NCBI GenBank assembly: GCA_964428835.1
Contig: CAYRZQ010000002.1
Span: 1-64,000, forward strand
Length of the DNA: 64,000 nt
Origin: JAIXWP01 sp964428835
Lineage (GTDB): Bacteria; Bacteroidota; Bacteroidia; Flavobacteriales_D; Sanyastnellaceae
Direction: 5' to 3'
Below the pieces are notes generated by a model. It ran no database searches and was not told where the DNA came from. It worked only from the letters and a program-made list of their open reading frames with translations. Positions 34,604 to 43,278 of the stretch are shown here, one piece after another. How positions within the stretch are numbered: the first letter of the stretch is position 1; the number at the start of each line of letters is the position of its first letter. Made by a program: the position numbers and the translations under genes.

Positions 34604-35269
34604 TTGAAAAATTACATTCTCATGATTGGAACAGCCTTGCTTGCTTCCATATTCTCTTGCACAACAGAGGAAACCACTTCAATTGATTCTACGCAAATAT
34701 GGACTGGTTATTCAGTGTTTTACGATAAGACTGAAAATAAAACCTATGTTACTGCAAGCTTTTCTTTCAAGCATAGCTTAAACGAGCCAATTGTTTTAGC
34801 TGATGGAAGCTCAGTTCTCTTTAACAATGAAGAATTACCTTTTCTCGGAGTTTCAACAGGCTATCAAAAAGTCTTTGATGGATTCATTAATACCGGAACA
34901 TTCACATATATAGACTCAGAGGGAAATCGTTTCGTGAATGAGGTTCCGGTGATAGAAGAAATCAGTTGGCCAGAACAAGCTCTAATTATGCAAAGAGGGA
35001 CCGATTATACTCTTAACTGGCAAGGCACACCACTAAACAACAATGAGAATGTGAGCGCTACAATTGGTAGAACTTGGTTTACAGTATTATCGGCAGAGGC
35101 CACATCCGTTGTATACAAAGGTGAAGAGCTAACTAAGCTTCAATCTGGCACCTATGAAGGCGCATTATATAGAAATTGTAACACGCCTGCACCACAAGCT
35201 CCAAGTGTCGGGGGAATGATATATACCAAATACACAGCCGAAACTAAAGAGATACAATTGGTGAATTGA
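34604..35269 (+). CDS. Hypothetical lipoprotein
   Basis: 221 residues if the TTG at 34604 is used, 215 from the ATG at 34622. The TTG form adds a Lys and gives a better lipoprotein signal, ending IFSC. The mature part is acidic at first (TTEETTSIDSTQIW) and then beta-rich (YSVFYDKTENKTYVTASFSF, then LADGSSVLF). A late Cys (YRNCNTPAPQAPS) is isolated. No family is recognised; an immunoglobulin-like fold is possible. It ends before the bidirectional terminator at 35289. Confidence 0.6.
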   Translation: MKNYILMIGTALLASIFSCTTEETTSIDSTQIWTGYSVFYDKTENKTYVTASFSFKHSLNEPIVLADGSSVLFNNEELPFLGVSTGYQKVFDGFINTGTFTYIDSEGNRFVNEVPVIEEISWPEQALIMQRGTDYTLNWQGTPLNNNENVSATIGRTWFTVLSAEATSVVYKGEELTKLQSGTYEGALYRNCNTPAPQAPSVGGMIYTKYTAETKEIQLVN

Positions 35270-35288
35270 TTGAGTAGCCTCAAACATT

Positions 35289-35316
35289 AAAAAGCCCTCC
35301 ATGCGAGGGCTTTTTT
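35289..35316. terminator. Bidirectional intrinsic terminator
   Basis: GCCCTC-catgc-GAGGGC (35294-35310) is flanked by A5 on the left and T6 on the right, so it works for the lipoprotein gene on the plus strand and the alkyltransferase-like gene on the minus strand. The latter's stop codon overlaps the T tract. Confidence 0.92.
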
Positions 35317-35647
35317 ATAGTTCCACCATAGGGTCCCAAAAGTGTTTTTGAAAATCGATGATGCAATCGTTCTCGACCCGAATGCCCTCCTTTTCAAGTA
35401 AGGCTTGCATCATTTCTGGAGGGGAAAAGTGAATTTTACCAGTAAGCAAACCCTGACGATTCACAACCCTATGTGCAGGCACAGGAGGTTCGGCATTGAA
35501 TGAGGCATTCATCGCCCAACCGACCATACGGGCGCTCATTCCTGTGCCGAGATATTTAGCGATCGCACCATAGCTGGTAACGCGGCCTTCAGGTATCAAA
35601 CGCGCTACATCATGCACGTCTTCAAAAAAACTTCCCGCTCTTTTCAT
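35315..35647 (-). CDS. Alkyltransferase-like protein (ATL), Cys replaced by Ala
   Basis: 110 residues from the ATG at 35647. It is the DNA-binding domain of O6-alkylguanine alkyltransferase: VARLIPEGRVTSYGAIAKYL, SARMVGWAMNAS, PAHRVVNRQG. The reactive Cys of PCHRV is Ala58, so alkyl transfer is not possible. ATL proteins flip and bind O6-alkylguanine and pass the lesion to nucleotide excision repair. Its start is only 41 bp from that of the plus-strand gene at 35689, a divergent arrangement. Confidence 0.9.
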   Translation of the reverse strand: MKRAGSFFEDVHDVARLIPEGRVTSYGAIAKYLGTGMSARMVGWAMNASFNAEPPVPAHRVVNRQGLLTGKIHFSPPEMMQALLEKEGIRVENDCIIDFQKHFWDPMVEL

Positions 35648-35688
35648 TGTGCACAAATATGACTATATTCGTTTTAAAATTAAAAGCC

Positions 35689-35967
35689 ATGAATTCTAAA
35701 ATTTACTTTTCGCTTTTTATTCTTTCCATTTTCTTCCCATTACTTTTCATTGCGTGTGTGGCCTATGACATCTCGACGCTCACTACCGCTCCATTGCTCT
35801 TAGCATCATTCATGCTGGTGAGTTTGTGGATTTATGCAATTATCGATGCGGTTCGAACAAAGAATACTAATCCTTTGTGGATAATTGCCCTGCTTTGCTG
35901 CAGTATGATTGCTACGATTGTTTACTGGTATAAAAAATATAAAAACGCTTCAGTCGTTACGAGCTAA
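35689..35967 (+). CDS. Small three-helix membrane protein
   Basis: 92 residues from the ATG at 35689; the upstream in-frame codons run into the divergent gene. Three hydrophobic segments are visible (IYFSLFILSIFFPLLFIACV, LLASFMLVSLWIYAII, LWIIALLCCSMIATIVYW), with a basic end. The last two resemble the PLDc_N-type membrane hairpin, a weak likeness only. The next gene starts 13 bp downstream, so they are probably in one transcript. Confidence 0.55.
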   Translation: MNSKIYFSLFILSIFFPLLFIACVAYDISTLTTAPLLLASFMLVSLWIYAIIDAVRTKNTNPLWIIALLCCSMIATIVYWYKKYKNASVVTS

Positions 35968-35980
35968 TTTTCCAATCTGT

Positions 35981-36874
35981 ATGAAGCCCTTCTCCATTAC
36001 CTTAGTTTTTTATTTTCTCAGCCTTTTCGCATCTTCTCAGTATTACGAAACACCTGAGGAAGAATCAACTCCACTTCTCACCATTACAGATATTAATATT
36101 TCAGGAGGTAGTTGGACCGTTCGCCCAATGTCAGAGGGAAGAGATGATTTTGAAAGTTTAGCGCCGAATAGCAACCTCCTATCCATGAATCTCGATGGAT
36201 TCAGTTTTACACCCAACGATAACTTTGTTTCAAACGCTGCTGCGAACCTAAGTCTGGGTTTCAATATTCGAAGCAATTGGAAGGAAAAATTTGGACAACG
36301 GGTGCGAATAGGATTTTCCTCTTCAAACTCTACTCTGTTTTCTGGCCTTTATTCAAAAAGAGACCGCTTTCCTTACGACACACTGACATCGTCAAGTTCC
36401 GGGACAATTCAGGTGTTAGATTCAATTCGTAGCCAAAACCTCATTCTTACTTATCAGAACCGAAGCATACTAATTGAAGCAACATATCTAGCTGTGTTGA
36501 ATCCAATGAATCGCTGGTCCTTTTATACAGGATTAGGAATTGGTGTTGGATGGACTGTAAATGCCGAAACCAACCTTGAATACACGGTTAATTGGAATAC
36601 TGAATCAACAAGTTCGGGAAATTTCACCAGTTTCAATAATAGTACTCGGAATTTAGTCCAAACAGAATTTTTTAGAAATAAAAGATCCTTCGCGATGACG
36701 ACATCCTTGCCGATTGGAGTCAATTTTAGAATTGGTAAAAAACGTCAGTTTTGGCTTCCTTTCCAACTCTTTTATGAGATACAACCAACAGTAAGAATTA
36801 ATGATATTCCAGAAGTCGGGGTTATTACACATCTACCTGTAATCCAAAACTTTGGATTAAGGGTCACGATTTAG
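35981..36874 (+). CDS. Outer membrane beta-barrel-like protein
   Basis: 297 residues from the ATG at 35981, which starts a proper signal peptide (KPFSITLVFYFLSLFASSQ). The mature sequence is a series of amphipathic strands rich in Ser, Asn, Thr and aromatics (LSLGFNIRSNWKEKFGQRVR, FRIGKKRQFWLPFQLFYEIQ) and ends LRVTI, as in small outer membrane barrels. No plug, TonB box or enzyme motif appears. It follows the small membrane protein closely. Confidence 0.62.
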   Translation: MKPFSITLVFYFLSLFASSQYYETPEEESTPLLTITDINISGGSWTVRPMSEGRDDFESLAPNSNLLSMNLDGFSFTPNDNFVSNAAANLSLGFNIRSNWKEKFGQRVRIGFSSSNSTLFSGLYSKRDRFPYDTLTSSSSGTIQVLDSIRSQNLILTYQNRSILIEATYLAVLNPMNRWSFYTGLGIGVGWTVNAETNLEYTVNWNTESTSSGNFTSFNNSTRNLVQTEFFRNKRSFAMTTSLPIGVNFRIGKKRQFWLPFQLFYEIQPTVRINDIPEVGVITHLPVIQNFGLRVTI

Positions 36875-36917
36875 TGTTAAGAGTATTTATACGCAGTATT
36901 TCTATAAAAAAGAATAC

Positions 36918-36925
36918 TACATTTG
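36918..36925 (+). promoter_or_regulatory. -7 element before the histidine kinase gene
   Basis: TACATTTG fits TAnnTTTG and lies 16 bp before the ATG. The -33 position lacks TTTG. It suggests that the kinase has its own promoter. Confidence 0.4.
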
Positions 36926-36941
36926 ATTCTGCTCTTGACAA

Positions 36942-38462
36942 ATGCTCTACTTCAGACAAGATACCGGAATCGTATTAGAAGAACAACTTCGAAAAACGAA
37001 TGAGATTCTCGAACTATCGGGCCAAATGGCATTGATAGGAACATGGGAACTTGATCTGATTCATCAAAAGCTCTTTTGGTCACCTGTTACAAAAAAAATC
37101 CATGAGGTCTCTGAGGACTTTGTTCCAGATTTAAATACAGCAATTAATTTTTATAAAGAAGGTGAGTCTCGTAAAGCGATTGAACGCGCCGTGAATCATA
37201 CGATCAAGACTGGCGAGGCATACGATATCGAACTCATCATCACTACACCGTCAGGCAAAGAAAAATATGTAAGAGGGATTGGAAAAGCTGAGTTTAAAAT
37301 GGGACGTGCTGTTCGACTTTATGGAACATTTCAAGACATAACTGAATCTAAAAAAGCAGAGCAGAATCTCAAAGCCCTTTCCGACCAATATCAGCTCGCT
37401 ATCGAAGGTAGTAACGATGGAATTTGGGATTGGAATATTGAAACAAACGAAGCATTCCTATCCAAGAGATGGAAATCCATGTTGGGTTATGAAGACCATG
37501 AGTTAACCAATGAATTTCACACCTTTTCGTCGCTTATTTTTGAAGAAGATAGAGATAAAGTTTATCAAGTACTTCAGCAATATTTGAATAAGAAAACAAA
37601 TGTGTACGAAGTCGAAATTCGAATGAAACATAAGAACGGTTCGCTCCGTTGGATTCTAGCAAGAGGTGTAGCACTCTGGGGACCCGACGGCACCGCTTAC
37701 CGAATGGCAGGCTCTCATACCGATATTCATGAGAAAAAGATAAAAGAAGAAGAATCCAAACTTCTGCTCCAACTTTCTCAAAAGCAGAACGACCGTTTAC
37801 AAAATTTTGCACGGATCGTTTCGCACAACCTCAGATCACATTCAGGAAATCTTCAAACTTTACTAGACTTTTTAGAAAGCGATTTTCCACATGCAATGCA
37901 CTCTGAGACTGGTATCATGCTCAAAACCGCGTCTTCACGATTGCAGGAAACGATTCAACATCTGACCGAAGTCGCCGTAATCAATCTCAACGAGACACAG
38001 GAAATCAATAGCGTCAATCTAAAAAAATCTGTGCAGCGAGCGCTTGAAAATCTTCAAGGCATAATTGTGCTCAATGATATTGAAGTAATAAATGAAATAC
38101 ATCAAGATGAGTTTGTGAGTGGGATAAACGCATACGTCGATAGTATGATTCTAAATGTTATCTCCAATGCAATCAAGTATCGTTCACCAGATAGAAAAGG
38201 GAAAATCAGAATTCGCACAAACACTGTTCGCCTTTTCAAAACACTGATTATTGAAGACAATGGCGTAGGTATAGACCTTGAAAAACATAAGGATAAAATT
38301 TTTGGACTATACAAAACATTCCACGAACACCCTGATGCACGTGGCATTGGACTATTCATGACTAAAAATCAAATCGAAACGATGGGAGGAAGTATTGAAG
38401 TGAAAAGTAAACTCGGTGAGGGCTCTACTTTTCTTCTGAACTTTCGATATCAGCCTCTGTGA
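36942..38462 (+). CDS. Cytosolic PAS-PAS sensor histidine kinase
   Basis: A 506-residue kinase with no transmembrane segment. Two PAS/PAC modules occupy about 20-140 and 145-265, each closing with a PAC motif (GTFQDITESKKAEQ and GSHTDIHEKK). The H box is FARIVSHNLRSHSG with phospho-acceptor His295, the N box is NVISNAIKYRSPD, then EDNGVGIDLEKH and GIGLFMTKNQIETMGG. No receiver domain or response regulator gene is next to it. PAS domains suggest a soluble or redox cue; none can be named. The 3' end overlaps the cvpA-like gene by 38 bp, tail to tail. Confidence 0.92.
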   Translation: MLYFRQDTGIVLEEQLRKTNEILELSGQMALIGTWELDLIHQKLFWSPVTKKIHEVSEDFVPDLNTAINFYKEGESRKAIERAVNHTIKTGEAYDIELIITTPSGKEKYVRGIGKAEFKMGRAVRLYGTFQDITESKKAEQNLKALSDQYQLAIEGSNDGIWDWNIETNEAFLSKRWKSMLGYEDHELTNEFHTFSSLIFEEDRDKVYQVLQQYLNKKTNVYEVEIRMKHKNGSLRWILARGVALWGPDGTAYRMAGSHTDIHEKKIKEEESKLLLQLSQKQNDRLQNFARIVSHNLRSHSGNLQTLLDFLESDFPHAMHSETGIMLKTASSRLQETIQHLTEVAVINLNETQEINSVNLKKSVQRALENLQGIIVLNDIEVINEIHQDEFVSGINAYVDSMILNVISNAIKYRSPDRKGKIRIRTNTVRLFKTLIIEDNGVGIDLEKHKDKIFGLYKTFHEHPDARGIGLFMTKNQIETMGGSIEVKSKLGEGSTFLLNFRYQPL

Positions 38463-38961
38463 TTCTCTTATAAAGCTCGCTCTCTTTCATACTGGGAAGT
38501 ATTACCATAGAAAAATGATAAATGGGAGAGTAAAAAATCGACTTCTCTTTTTGTTCCTCGGGAATCAATCCAGTTTTTTGATCAAAAGAATGAAAGACGA
38601 TAAACAATACAGACAGCGTCAACACTGTTTTTGAGAGCGAAAAGAACGCACCTCCTATTTGATTCCAAGTTTCTGCTCCACCTGCCTTGAGAGTTTTCGT
38701 TAGCAGTTTTCCTAGCAGATAAATACCGATAATCACAATCACCATCACCGACACAAAGGAGATGATTGGCATGTAAGAGTTCTTCGTATCCATCTTATCT
38801 CGCATGAACTCCGTAAACCAATCACTGAGATGAATACCAGCATAGATTCCCACAAAAATGGCAAGCATGGAAAACAATTCCATCACAAAACCATTCTTCC
38901 AGCCGCGCCAAATGGCCAATAAGAGAATGATAACAATAATGATATCGATGTAACTCACCAT
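38425..38961 (-). CDS. CvpA family membrane protein
   Basis: A 178-residue protein with four transmembrane segments. The N-terminal IDIIIVIILLLAIWRGWKNG matches the CvpA signature (DIIIlilll...G...G). Family members are linked to colicin V production and biofilm in gammaproteobacteria, and to envelope functions elsewhere; the activity is not settled. The C-terminus is charged (DIESSEEK) and encoded in the overlap with the kinase gene. Confidence 0.88.
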   Translation of the reverse strand: MVSYIDIIIVIILLLAIWRGWKNGFVMELFSMLAIFVGIYAGIHLSDWFTEFMRDKMDTKNSYMPIISFVSVMVIVIIGIYLLGKLLTKTLKAGGAETWNQIGGAFFSLSKTVLTLSVLFIVFHSFDQKTGLIPEEQKEKSIFYSPIYHFSMVILPSMKESELYKRITEADIESSEEK

Positions 38962-39043
38962 GATAGCGAAACTACACGCTACCTGGTTTCAATCACGTTC
39001 AATGAAAAAAGAATGTTAACACTCAGCCGTGAATCCTGCTTCC

Positions 39044-39574
39044 TCAGATTGGCTTGACAGGTACGCGCAAATCGATGGTGAAATTATCACCTACAGAAAA
39101 GCCAAAGAAGTTTCCTTCAATTCCGTACTCATTGCGATTCACAACGAATTTGCCTTCGAACAATCCGTTGTTTCCATCCTTTTTAAATATAAATGGAATC
39201 GATACATCTTTCGTTGTTCCGTGCAAAGTGAGTTTACCTTTCACCAAATACCCCACACCAACCTTTTCAAATGAAGAAGATAGGAATTTGATTTCTGGAT
39301 ACTTTTCTACATCAAACCAACTGTCTCCACGAGCATGCTTATCCTTTGTATCATTTCCTGTTTTAATAGTATTGGCTTTTACAATCACATCAAATTTGGA
39401 CTTTCCCAAATCTTTCTCATCGAATACAATAGTGCCGGAAAGCCCTTGAAACGTGCCTTCTGCATTCTTTCCAGAAAATTTAATTGAATAATCGCTGCTA
39501 ATCCCCCAATTGAACTGGAGCAGGCTAAAAGAAAAAAAGGCCATCGATGAGATGGCCAAGAGCATATACTTCAT
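39044..39574 (-). CDS. YceI family periplasmic protein
   Basis: 176 residues from the ATG at 39574; the frame upstream to 39595 begins with TTG inside the palindrome and is not favoured. A signal sequence (YMLLAISSMAFFSFSLLQ) leads to the YceI lipocalin-like barrel with SIKFSGKNAEGTFQGLSGTI, RGDSWFDVEKYPEIKF and VKGKLTLHGTTKDVSIPFIF. YceI proteins bind isoprenoid or lipid ligands. An 18-bp perfect palindrome directly precedes the start and may be its operator. Confidence 0.93.
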   Translation of the reverse strand: MKYMLLAISSMAFFSFSLLQFNWGISSDYSIKFSGKNAEGTFQGLSGTIVFDEKDLGKSKFDVIVKANTIKTGNDTKDKHARGDSWFDVEKYPEIKFLSSSFEKVGVGYLVKGKLTLHGTTKDVSIPFIFKKDGNNGLFEGKFVVNRNEYGIEGNFFGFSVGDNFTIDLRVPVKPI

Positions 39575-39575
39575 C

Positions 39576-39593
39576 GAGAATAAATTTATTCTC
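39576..39593 (-). promoter_or_regulatory. Perfect 18-bp palindrome before yceI
   Basis: GAGAATAAATTTATTCTC is a complete dyad with no mismatch, one base upstream of the yceI ATG. The centre TAAATTTA resembles a -7 element. A repressor bound here would block initiation. No MarR or TetR gene is adjacent, so the regulator would be encoded elsewhere. Confidence 0.6.
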
Positions 39594-39603
39594 AATAAAA
39601 CCC

Positions 39604-39630
39604 AAACCTGAGAAATTAGTTCTCAGGTTT
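39604..39630 (-). terminator. Hairpin with the sdhB stop codon in its loop
   Basis: AAACCTGAGAA (39604-39614) pairs with TTCTCAGGTTT (39620-39630), 11 bp with no mismatch, around a 5-nt loop containing most of the sdhB TAA stop. The last codons of sdhB form one arm. The T tract after it (gggttttatt) is short, so it may terminate only partly or protect the mRNA end. Confidence 0.7.
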
Positions 39631-40374
39631 GATAGTTGCCATTAAATATTCTCTATTCATGCGAGCAATATTCTCCAAGCTGATATTCTTGGGGCATTGT
39701 ACTTCGCATGCACCGATATTCGAACAGTTACCGAATCCTTCTTCGTCCATTTTCTTAACCATGTTGAGTACACGCTCTTTGCGCTCTACCTGACCTTGAG
39801 GAAGGAGTGCATACTGCGACACTTTCGCCGAAACGAAGAGCATAGCAGAGCCATTTGGACAAGTAGCCACGCATGCACCGCAACCAATACAAGTGGCAGC
39901 GTCAAATGACTTATCCGCATCCTCTTTCGGAACTGGGATTGCGTTGGCATCCAATGTACGACCGCTGGTGTTAACAGAAATAAATCCTCCAGCTTGTTGG
40001 ATACGATCGAAGGCGCTTCTGTCCACCATCAAATCCTTGATCACGGGGAAACCTGCGCTTCTCCAAGGCTCGATATAGATAGTATCGCCATCTTTAAAAG
40101 AACGCATGTGCAATTGACAGGTCGTTACACCGCGGTTTGGACCGTGTGCCTCACCGTTGATGAACATGCTGCACATACCGCAAATACCTTCACGACAATC
40201 GTGGTCAAACGTCACCGGATCATCACCTTTCTCGATGAGTTGGTAGTTCAACACATCCATCATCTCGAGGAATGACATGTCTTCAGAGATATCTGAAACT
40301 TTGTACTCCACAATTTTACCTTCATCTTTGGCACTCTTCTGACGCCAAACTTTCAATGTGAGATTCATTGCCAT
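39616..40374 (-). CDS. sdhB: Succinate dehydrogenase/fumarate reductase iron-sulfur subunit
   Basis: 252 residues; ATGs at 40374 and 40368 are both possible. The 2Fe-2S cysteines are in CREGICGMCSMFINGEAHGP, the 4Fe-4S site in CIGCGACVATCPNGSA and the 3Fe-4S site in CSNIGACEVQCPKNI. It passes electrons from the flavin of SdhA to the quinone site in SdhC. It is the last gene of sdhC-sdhA-sdhB, 7 bp after sdhA. The stop codon is in the loop of a hairpin. Confidence 0.97.
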   Translation of the reverse strand: MAMNLTLKVWRQKSAKDEGKIVEYKVSDISEDMSFLEMMDVLNYQLIEKGDDPVTFDHDCREGICGMCSMFINGEAHGPNRGVTTCQLHMRSFKDGDTIYIEPWRSAGFPVIKDLMVDRSAFDRIQQAGGFISVNTSGRTLDANAIPVPKEDADKSFDAATCIGCGACVATCPNGSAMLFVSAKVSQYALLPQGQVERKERVLNMVKKMDEEGFGNCSNIGACEVQCPKNISLENIARMNREYLMATIKPEN

Positions 40375-40381
40375 GTCTTTA

Positions 40382-42382
40382 TTATTTATAAGAACGTGCA
40401 GAAACTTTTATGTTTTCGTACACCAAATCTTCTTTAGTTAATTTTGGATTGCTTGGATCACCCGTGAATTCCCACGCTGCTACATACATGTAGTTGTCGT
40501 CATCACGAAGTGCTTCACCTTCTTCTGTTTGATATTCTTCACGGAAGTGACCACCACAACTTTCTTTTCTATCAAGAGCATCGAGACACATCAACTCACC
40601 GAGTTCGATGAAATCAGCAACACGCGCTGCCTTTTCCAACTCGGGGTTCATACCTACCATTGAGCCAGGTACACGCACATTCTTATAGAAATCTTCGCGC
40701 AATTTTTTCACCTCTTCAATCGCAAACTTTAATCCTTGCTCATTGCGCGCCATACCGCAGTAATTCCAAATGAGCTTTCCAAGTTTTTTATGGAAATAAT
40801 CAACTGGTTTTGTTCCGCCATTATTGAAGAACGATTCCAACTGTTTTCTGACATTTGTTTCAGCTTCTTCAAATTCTAAAATTTCAGTTGAAATAGGTCC
40901 CGTCTTGATTTCGTCTGCTAGATAGTTACCTATAGTGTACGGTAATACAAAATAACCATCTGCAAGACCTTGCATCAAAGCCGAAGCACCCAGGCGATTC
41001 GCTCCGTGGTCTGAGAAGTTTGCCTCTCCGCAAGCATAACAGCCAGGGATAGTAGTCATCAACTCATAGTCCACCCAAAGACCACCCATTGTATAGTGTA
41101 CCGCTGGATAAATCATCATCGGTGTTTCGTAGGGATTTTCCGCTACGATTTGCTCATACATCTGGAAAAGGTTTCCATACTTCGATTCAACGATTTTTTT
41201 ACCAAGCTTTACAATGTCATCATGAGTTGCATTGTGCAATCCTTTTACGTTTGCTTCCGCTTTTCCGTAACGTACAATCGCGTCGCTGAAGTCAAGATAT
41301 ACAGCCTCACCTGTTGCATTCACTCCAAAACCAGCATCGCAACGCTCTTTGGCCGCACGTGATGCAATGTCACGTGGCACGAGGTTACCGAAAGCAGGGT
41401 ATCTTCTTTCCAAATAATAATCTCTTCTATCTTCTGGAAGATCGGTTGGGCGAAGCTTTTTCGAACGAATAGCTTCTGCATCTTCCTTGTATTTCGGAAC
41501 CCAAATACGACCGTCATTTCTCAAAGATTCAGACATCAAAGTCAATTTAGACTGGTGATCACCTGAAACAGGAATACACGTTGGGTGAATCTGAGTAAAG
41601 CATGGGTTAGCGAATAAAGCACCTCTGCGGTGTGCGCGCCAAGCAGCAGTTACGTTCGAACCCATCGCATTTGTAGAAAGGAAAAATACGTTACCGTATC
41701 CACCAGTACACAATACTACAGCGTGGGCAGCATGACGTTCGAGTTCTCCTGTTACCAGGTTGCGTGCAATGATACCACGTGCCTTTCCATCCACAACTAC
41801 TAGATCCAACATCTCATGTCTGTTGAGCAACTTCACATTGCCTTTACCGATTTGGCGCGACATTGCAGAATACGCACCCAACAAAAGCTGTTGACCTGTC
41901 TGGCCCTTCGCATAGAAAGTGCGCGATACCTGAGTACCACCAAAAGAACGGTTGTCGAGCAACCCACCATAGTCGCGTGCAAAAGGAACACCTTGTGCTA
42001 CACATTGGTCGATGATATTAGCGCTCACTTCTGCCAAACGATGCACGTTGGCTTCTCTTGAGCGGTAGTCACCACCTTTGATCGTATCATAAAACAAACG
42101 ATAGGTGCTATCACCATCGTTCATGTAGTTTTTCGCAGCATTGATACCGCCTTGAGCGGCAATAGAGTGAGCACGGCGCGGGCTATCCTGAAAACAAAGT
42201 GCCTTCACCTTATATCCCATCTCTGCGAGGGATGCAGCAGCAGAGGCACCTGCAAGCCCCGTCCCAACGACGATAACTTCAATATTTCTCTTGTTGGCTG
42301 GATTCACCAGGCGAACAGAGTTTTTATACTTCGTCCACTTCTGATCTATTGGACCCTCTGGTATTCTTGCGTTCAACTGCAT
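40382..42382 (-). CDS. sdhA: Succinate dehydrogenase/fumarate reductase flavoprotein subunit
   Basis: A 666-residue flavoprotein of the B-type (Bacteroidota/epsilon-like) complex II. The FAD-binding motif is VVGTGLAGASAAASLAEMGY, the flavin-linking His is in SIAAQGGINAAKNY, and substrate residues occur in HPTCIPVSGD and HYTMGGLWVDYE. It oxidises succinate to fumarate in the TCA cycle or does the reverse in fermentation. It lies between sdhC and sdhB, 37 bp after sdhC. Confidence 0.97.
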   Translation of the reverse strand: MQLNARIPEGPIDQKWTKYKNSVRLVNPANKRNIEVIVVGTGLAGASAAASLAEMGYKVKALCFQDSPRRAHSIAAQGGINAAKNYMNDGDSTYRLFYDTIKGGDYRSREANVHRLAEVSANIIDQCVAQGVPFARDYGGLLDNRSFGGTQVSRTFYAKGQTGQQLLLGAYSAMSRQIGKGNVKLLNRHEMLDLVVVDGKARGIIARNLVTGELERHAAHAVVLCTGGYGNVFFLSTNAMGSNVTAAWRAHRRGALFANPCFTQIHPTCIPVSGDHQSKLTLMSESLRNDGRIWVPKYKEDAEAIRSKKLRPTDLPEDRRDYYLERRYPAFGNLVPRDIASRAAKERCDAGFGVNATGEAVYLDFSDAIVRYGKAEANVKGLHNATHDDIVKLGKKIVESKYGNLFQMYEQIVAENPYETPMMIYPAVHYTMGGLWVDYELMTTIPGCYACGEANFSDHGANRLGASALMQGLADGYFVLPYTIGNYLADEIKTGPISTEILEFEEAETNVRKQLESFFNNGGTKPVDYFHKKLGKLIWNYCGMARNEQGLKFAIEEVKKLREDFYKNVRVPGSMVGMNPELEKAARVADFIELGELMCLDALDRKESCGGHFREEYQTEEGEALRDDDNYMYVAAWEFTGDPSNPKLTKEDLVYENIKVSARSYK

Positions 42383-42419
42383 GAGTATAATTTTTTTATT
42401 TGTTGAATAATGACAACAA

Positions 42420-43112
42420 TTACTGAATCCACTTAAAGTAAAAAGCTATTGGCATCGCAGCAAAAATTGCAGGAATGATGATTGAAAATGCATCACCAAC
42501 AAGTGCAATGGTGTTTTTATACTTCGCCTGATTGAATCCAAGCGATTGGAAAGCACTCTTAAATCCATGCAACAAGTGCCAGAACAAAGAAATACAGCCC
42601 AACACATAAACGATTACCACCCATCCTTTACTGAAGATATACTGCATTTCTCCGTAGAGATTTTCCAAATTTTTTCCGTCCACGACCATGAACTCTTCCT
42701 CAATCGTAACGCCCGTCACACGTGATCTGTACCAGAAATGGTACATGTGGAGGATGAGGAATAAAAGAATAAGCGTTCCAAGAAGCGCCATGCTGCGGCT
42801 ATACCATTTGCTACTTGCTGATGCTTTTTCATAAGCATACTTCACCGGACGCGCTGACTTATTTTGAAAATAAAGCATCAATCCATCAATGATGTGCAAA
42901 AGCAAACCGGCAAAAAGACCAATCTCCATGGTTCGGATGATGACATTGGTGCCCATGAAATGCGCCCACTCGTTAAAGAGTTCACCTTTATCGTTAGCAA
43001 AAATGGTGGCGTTGATCGCGCAATGCACTACCAGGAAAGAAATCAAAAAAATTCCTGTCAGAGACATCCAGAACTTTTTGGTAATAGAAGACTTAAATAA
43101 TCCCGTTGCCAT
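42420..43112 (-). CDS. sdhC: Succinate dehydrogenase cytochrome b subunit
   Basis: A 230-residue di-haem cytochrome b558 type membrane anchor with five transmembrane segments, as in Bacillus and Bacteroidota enzymes that lack SdhD. Candidate haem histidines are in LISFLVVHCAINA, GLLLHIIDGLMLYF, LLFLILHMYHFW and ISLFWHLLHGFKSAF. It leads the operon. A strong bidirectional terminator at 43232 separates it from tsf. Confidence 0.95.
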   Translation of the reverse strand: MATGLFKSSITKKFWMSLTGIFLISFLVVHCAINATIFANDKGELFNEWAHFMGTNVIIRTMEIGLFAGLLLHIIDGLMLYFQNKSARPVKYAYEKASASSKWYSRSMALLGTLILLFLILHMYHFWYRSRVTGVTIEEEFMVVDGKNLENLYGEMQYIFSKGWVVIVYVLGCISLFWHLLHGFKSAFQSLGFNQAKYKNTIALVGDAFSIIIPAIFAAMPIAFYFKWIQ

Positions 43113-43231
43113 ATAGATAAGTATATTTTTTCGAGGCGAAAATAAGTGGCAAACCCTTACACTCCACTATTCCTTCTCATTTAGATTACTTCAAAATAAC
43201 AAAACATAGCAAAAAAAAGTTCAAGCAATAA

Positions 43232-43257
43232 AAAACCCCGACTTTAGTCGGGGTTTT
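43232..43257. terminator. Strong bidirectional terminator after tsf
   Basis: AAAACCCCGACT and AGTCGGGGTTTT form a 12-bp perfect stem with a 2-nt centre. It lies 22 bp downstream of the tsf stop and upstream of sdhC, so it ends the ribosomal operon before the respiratory one. Confidence 0.93.
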
Positions 43258-43278
43258 AGTATTCTCAAAAAAAGAATC

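Noticed and set aside
40382..42382. Plus-strand frames antisense to sdhA and other core genes
   Set aside because: They are shadows of well-supported genes and lack any recognisable content.
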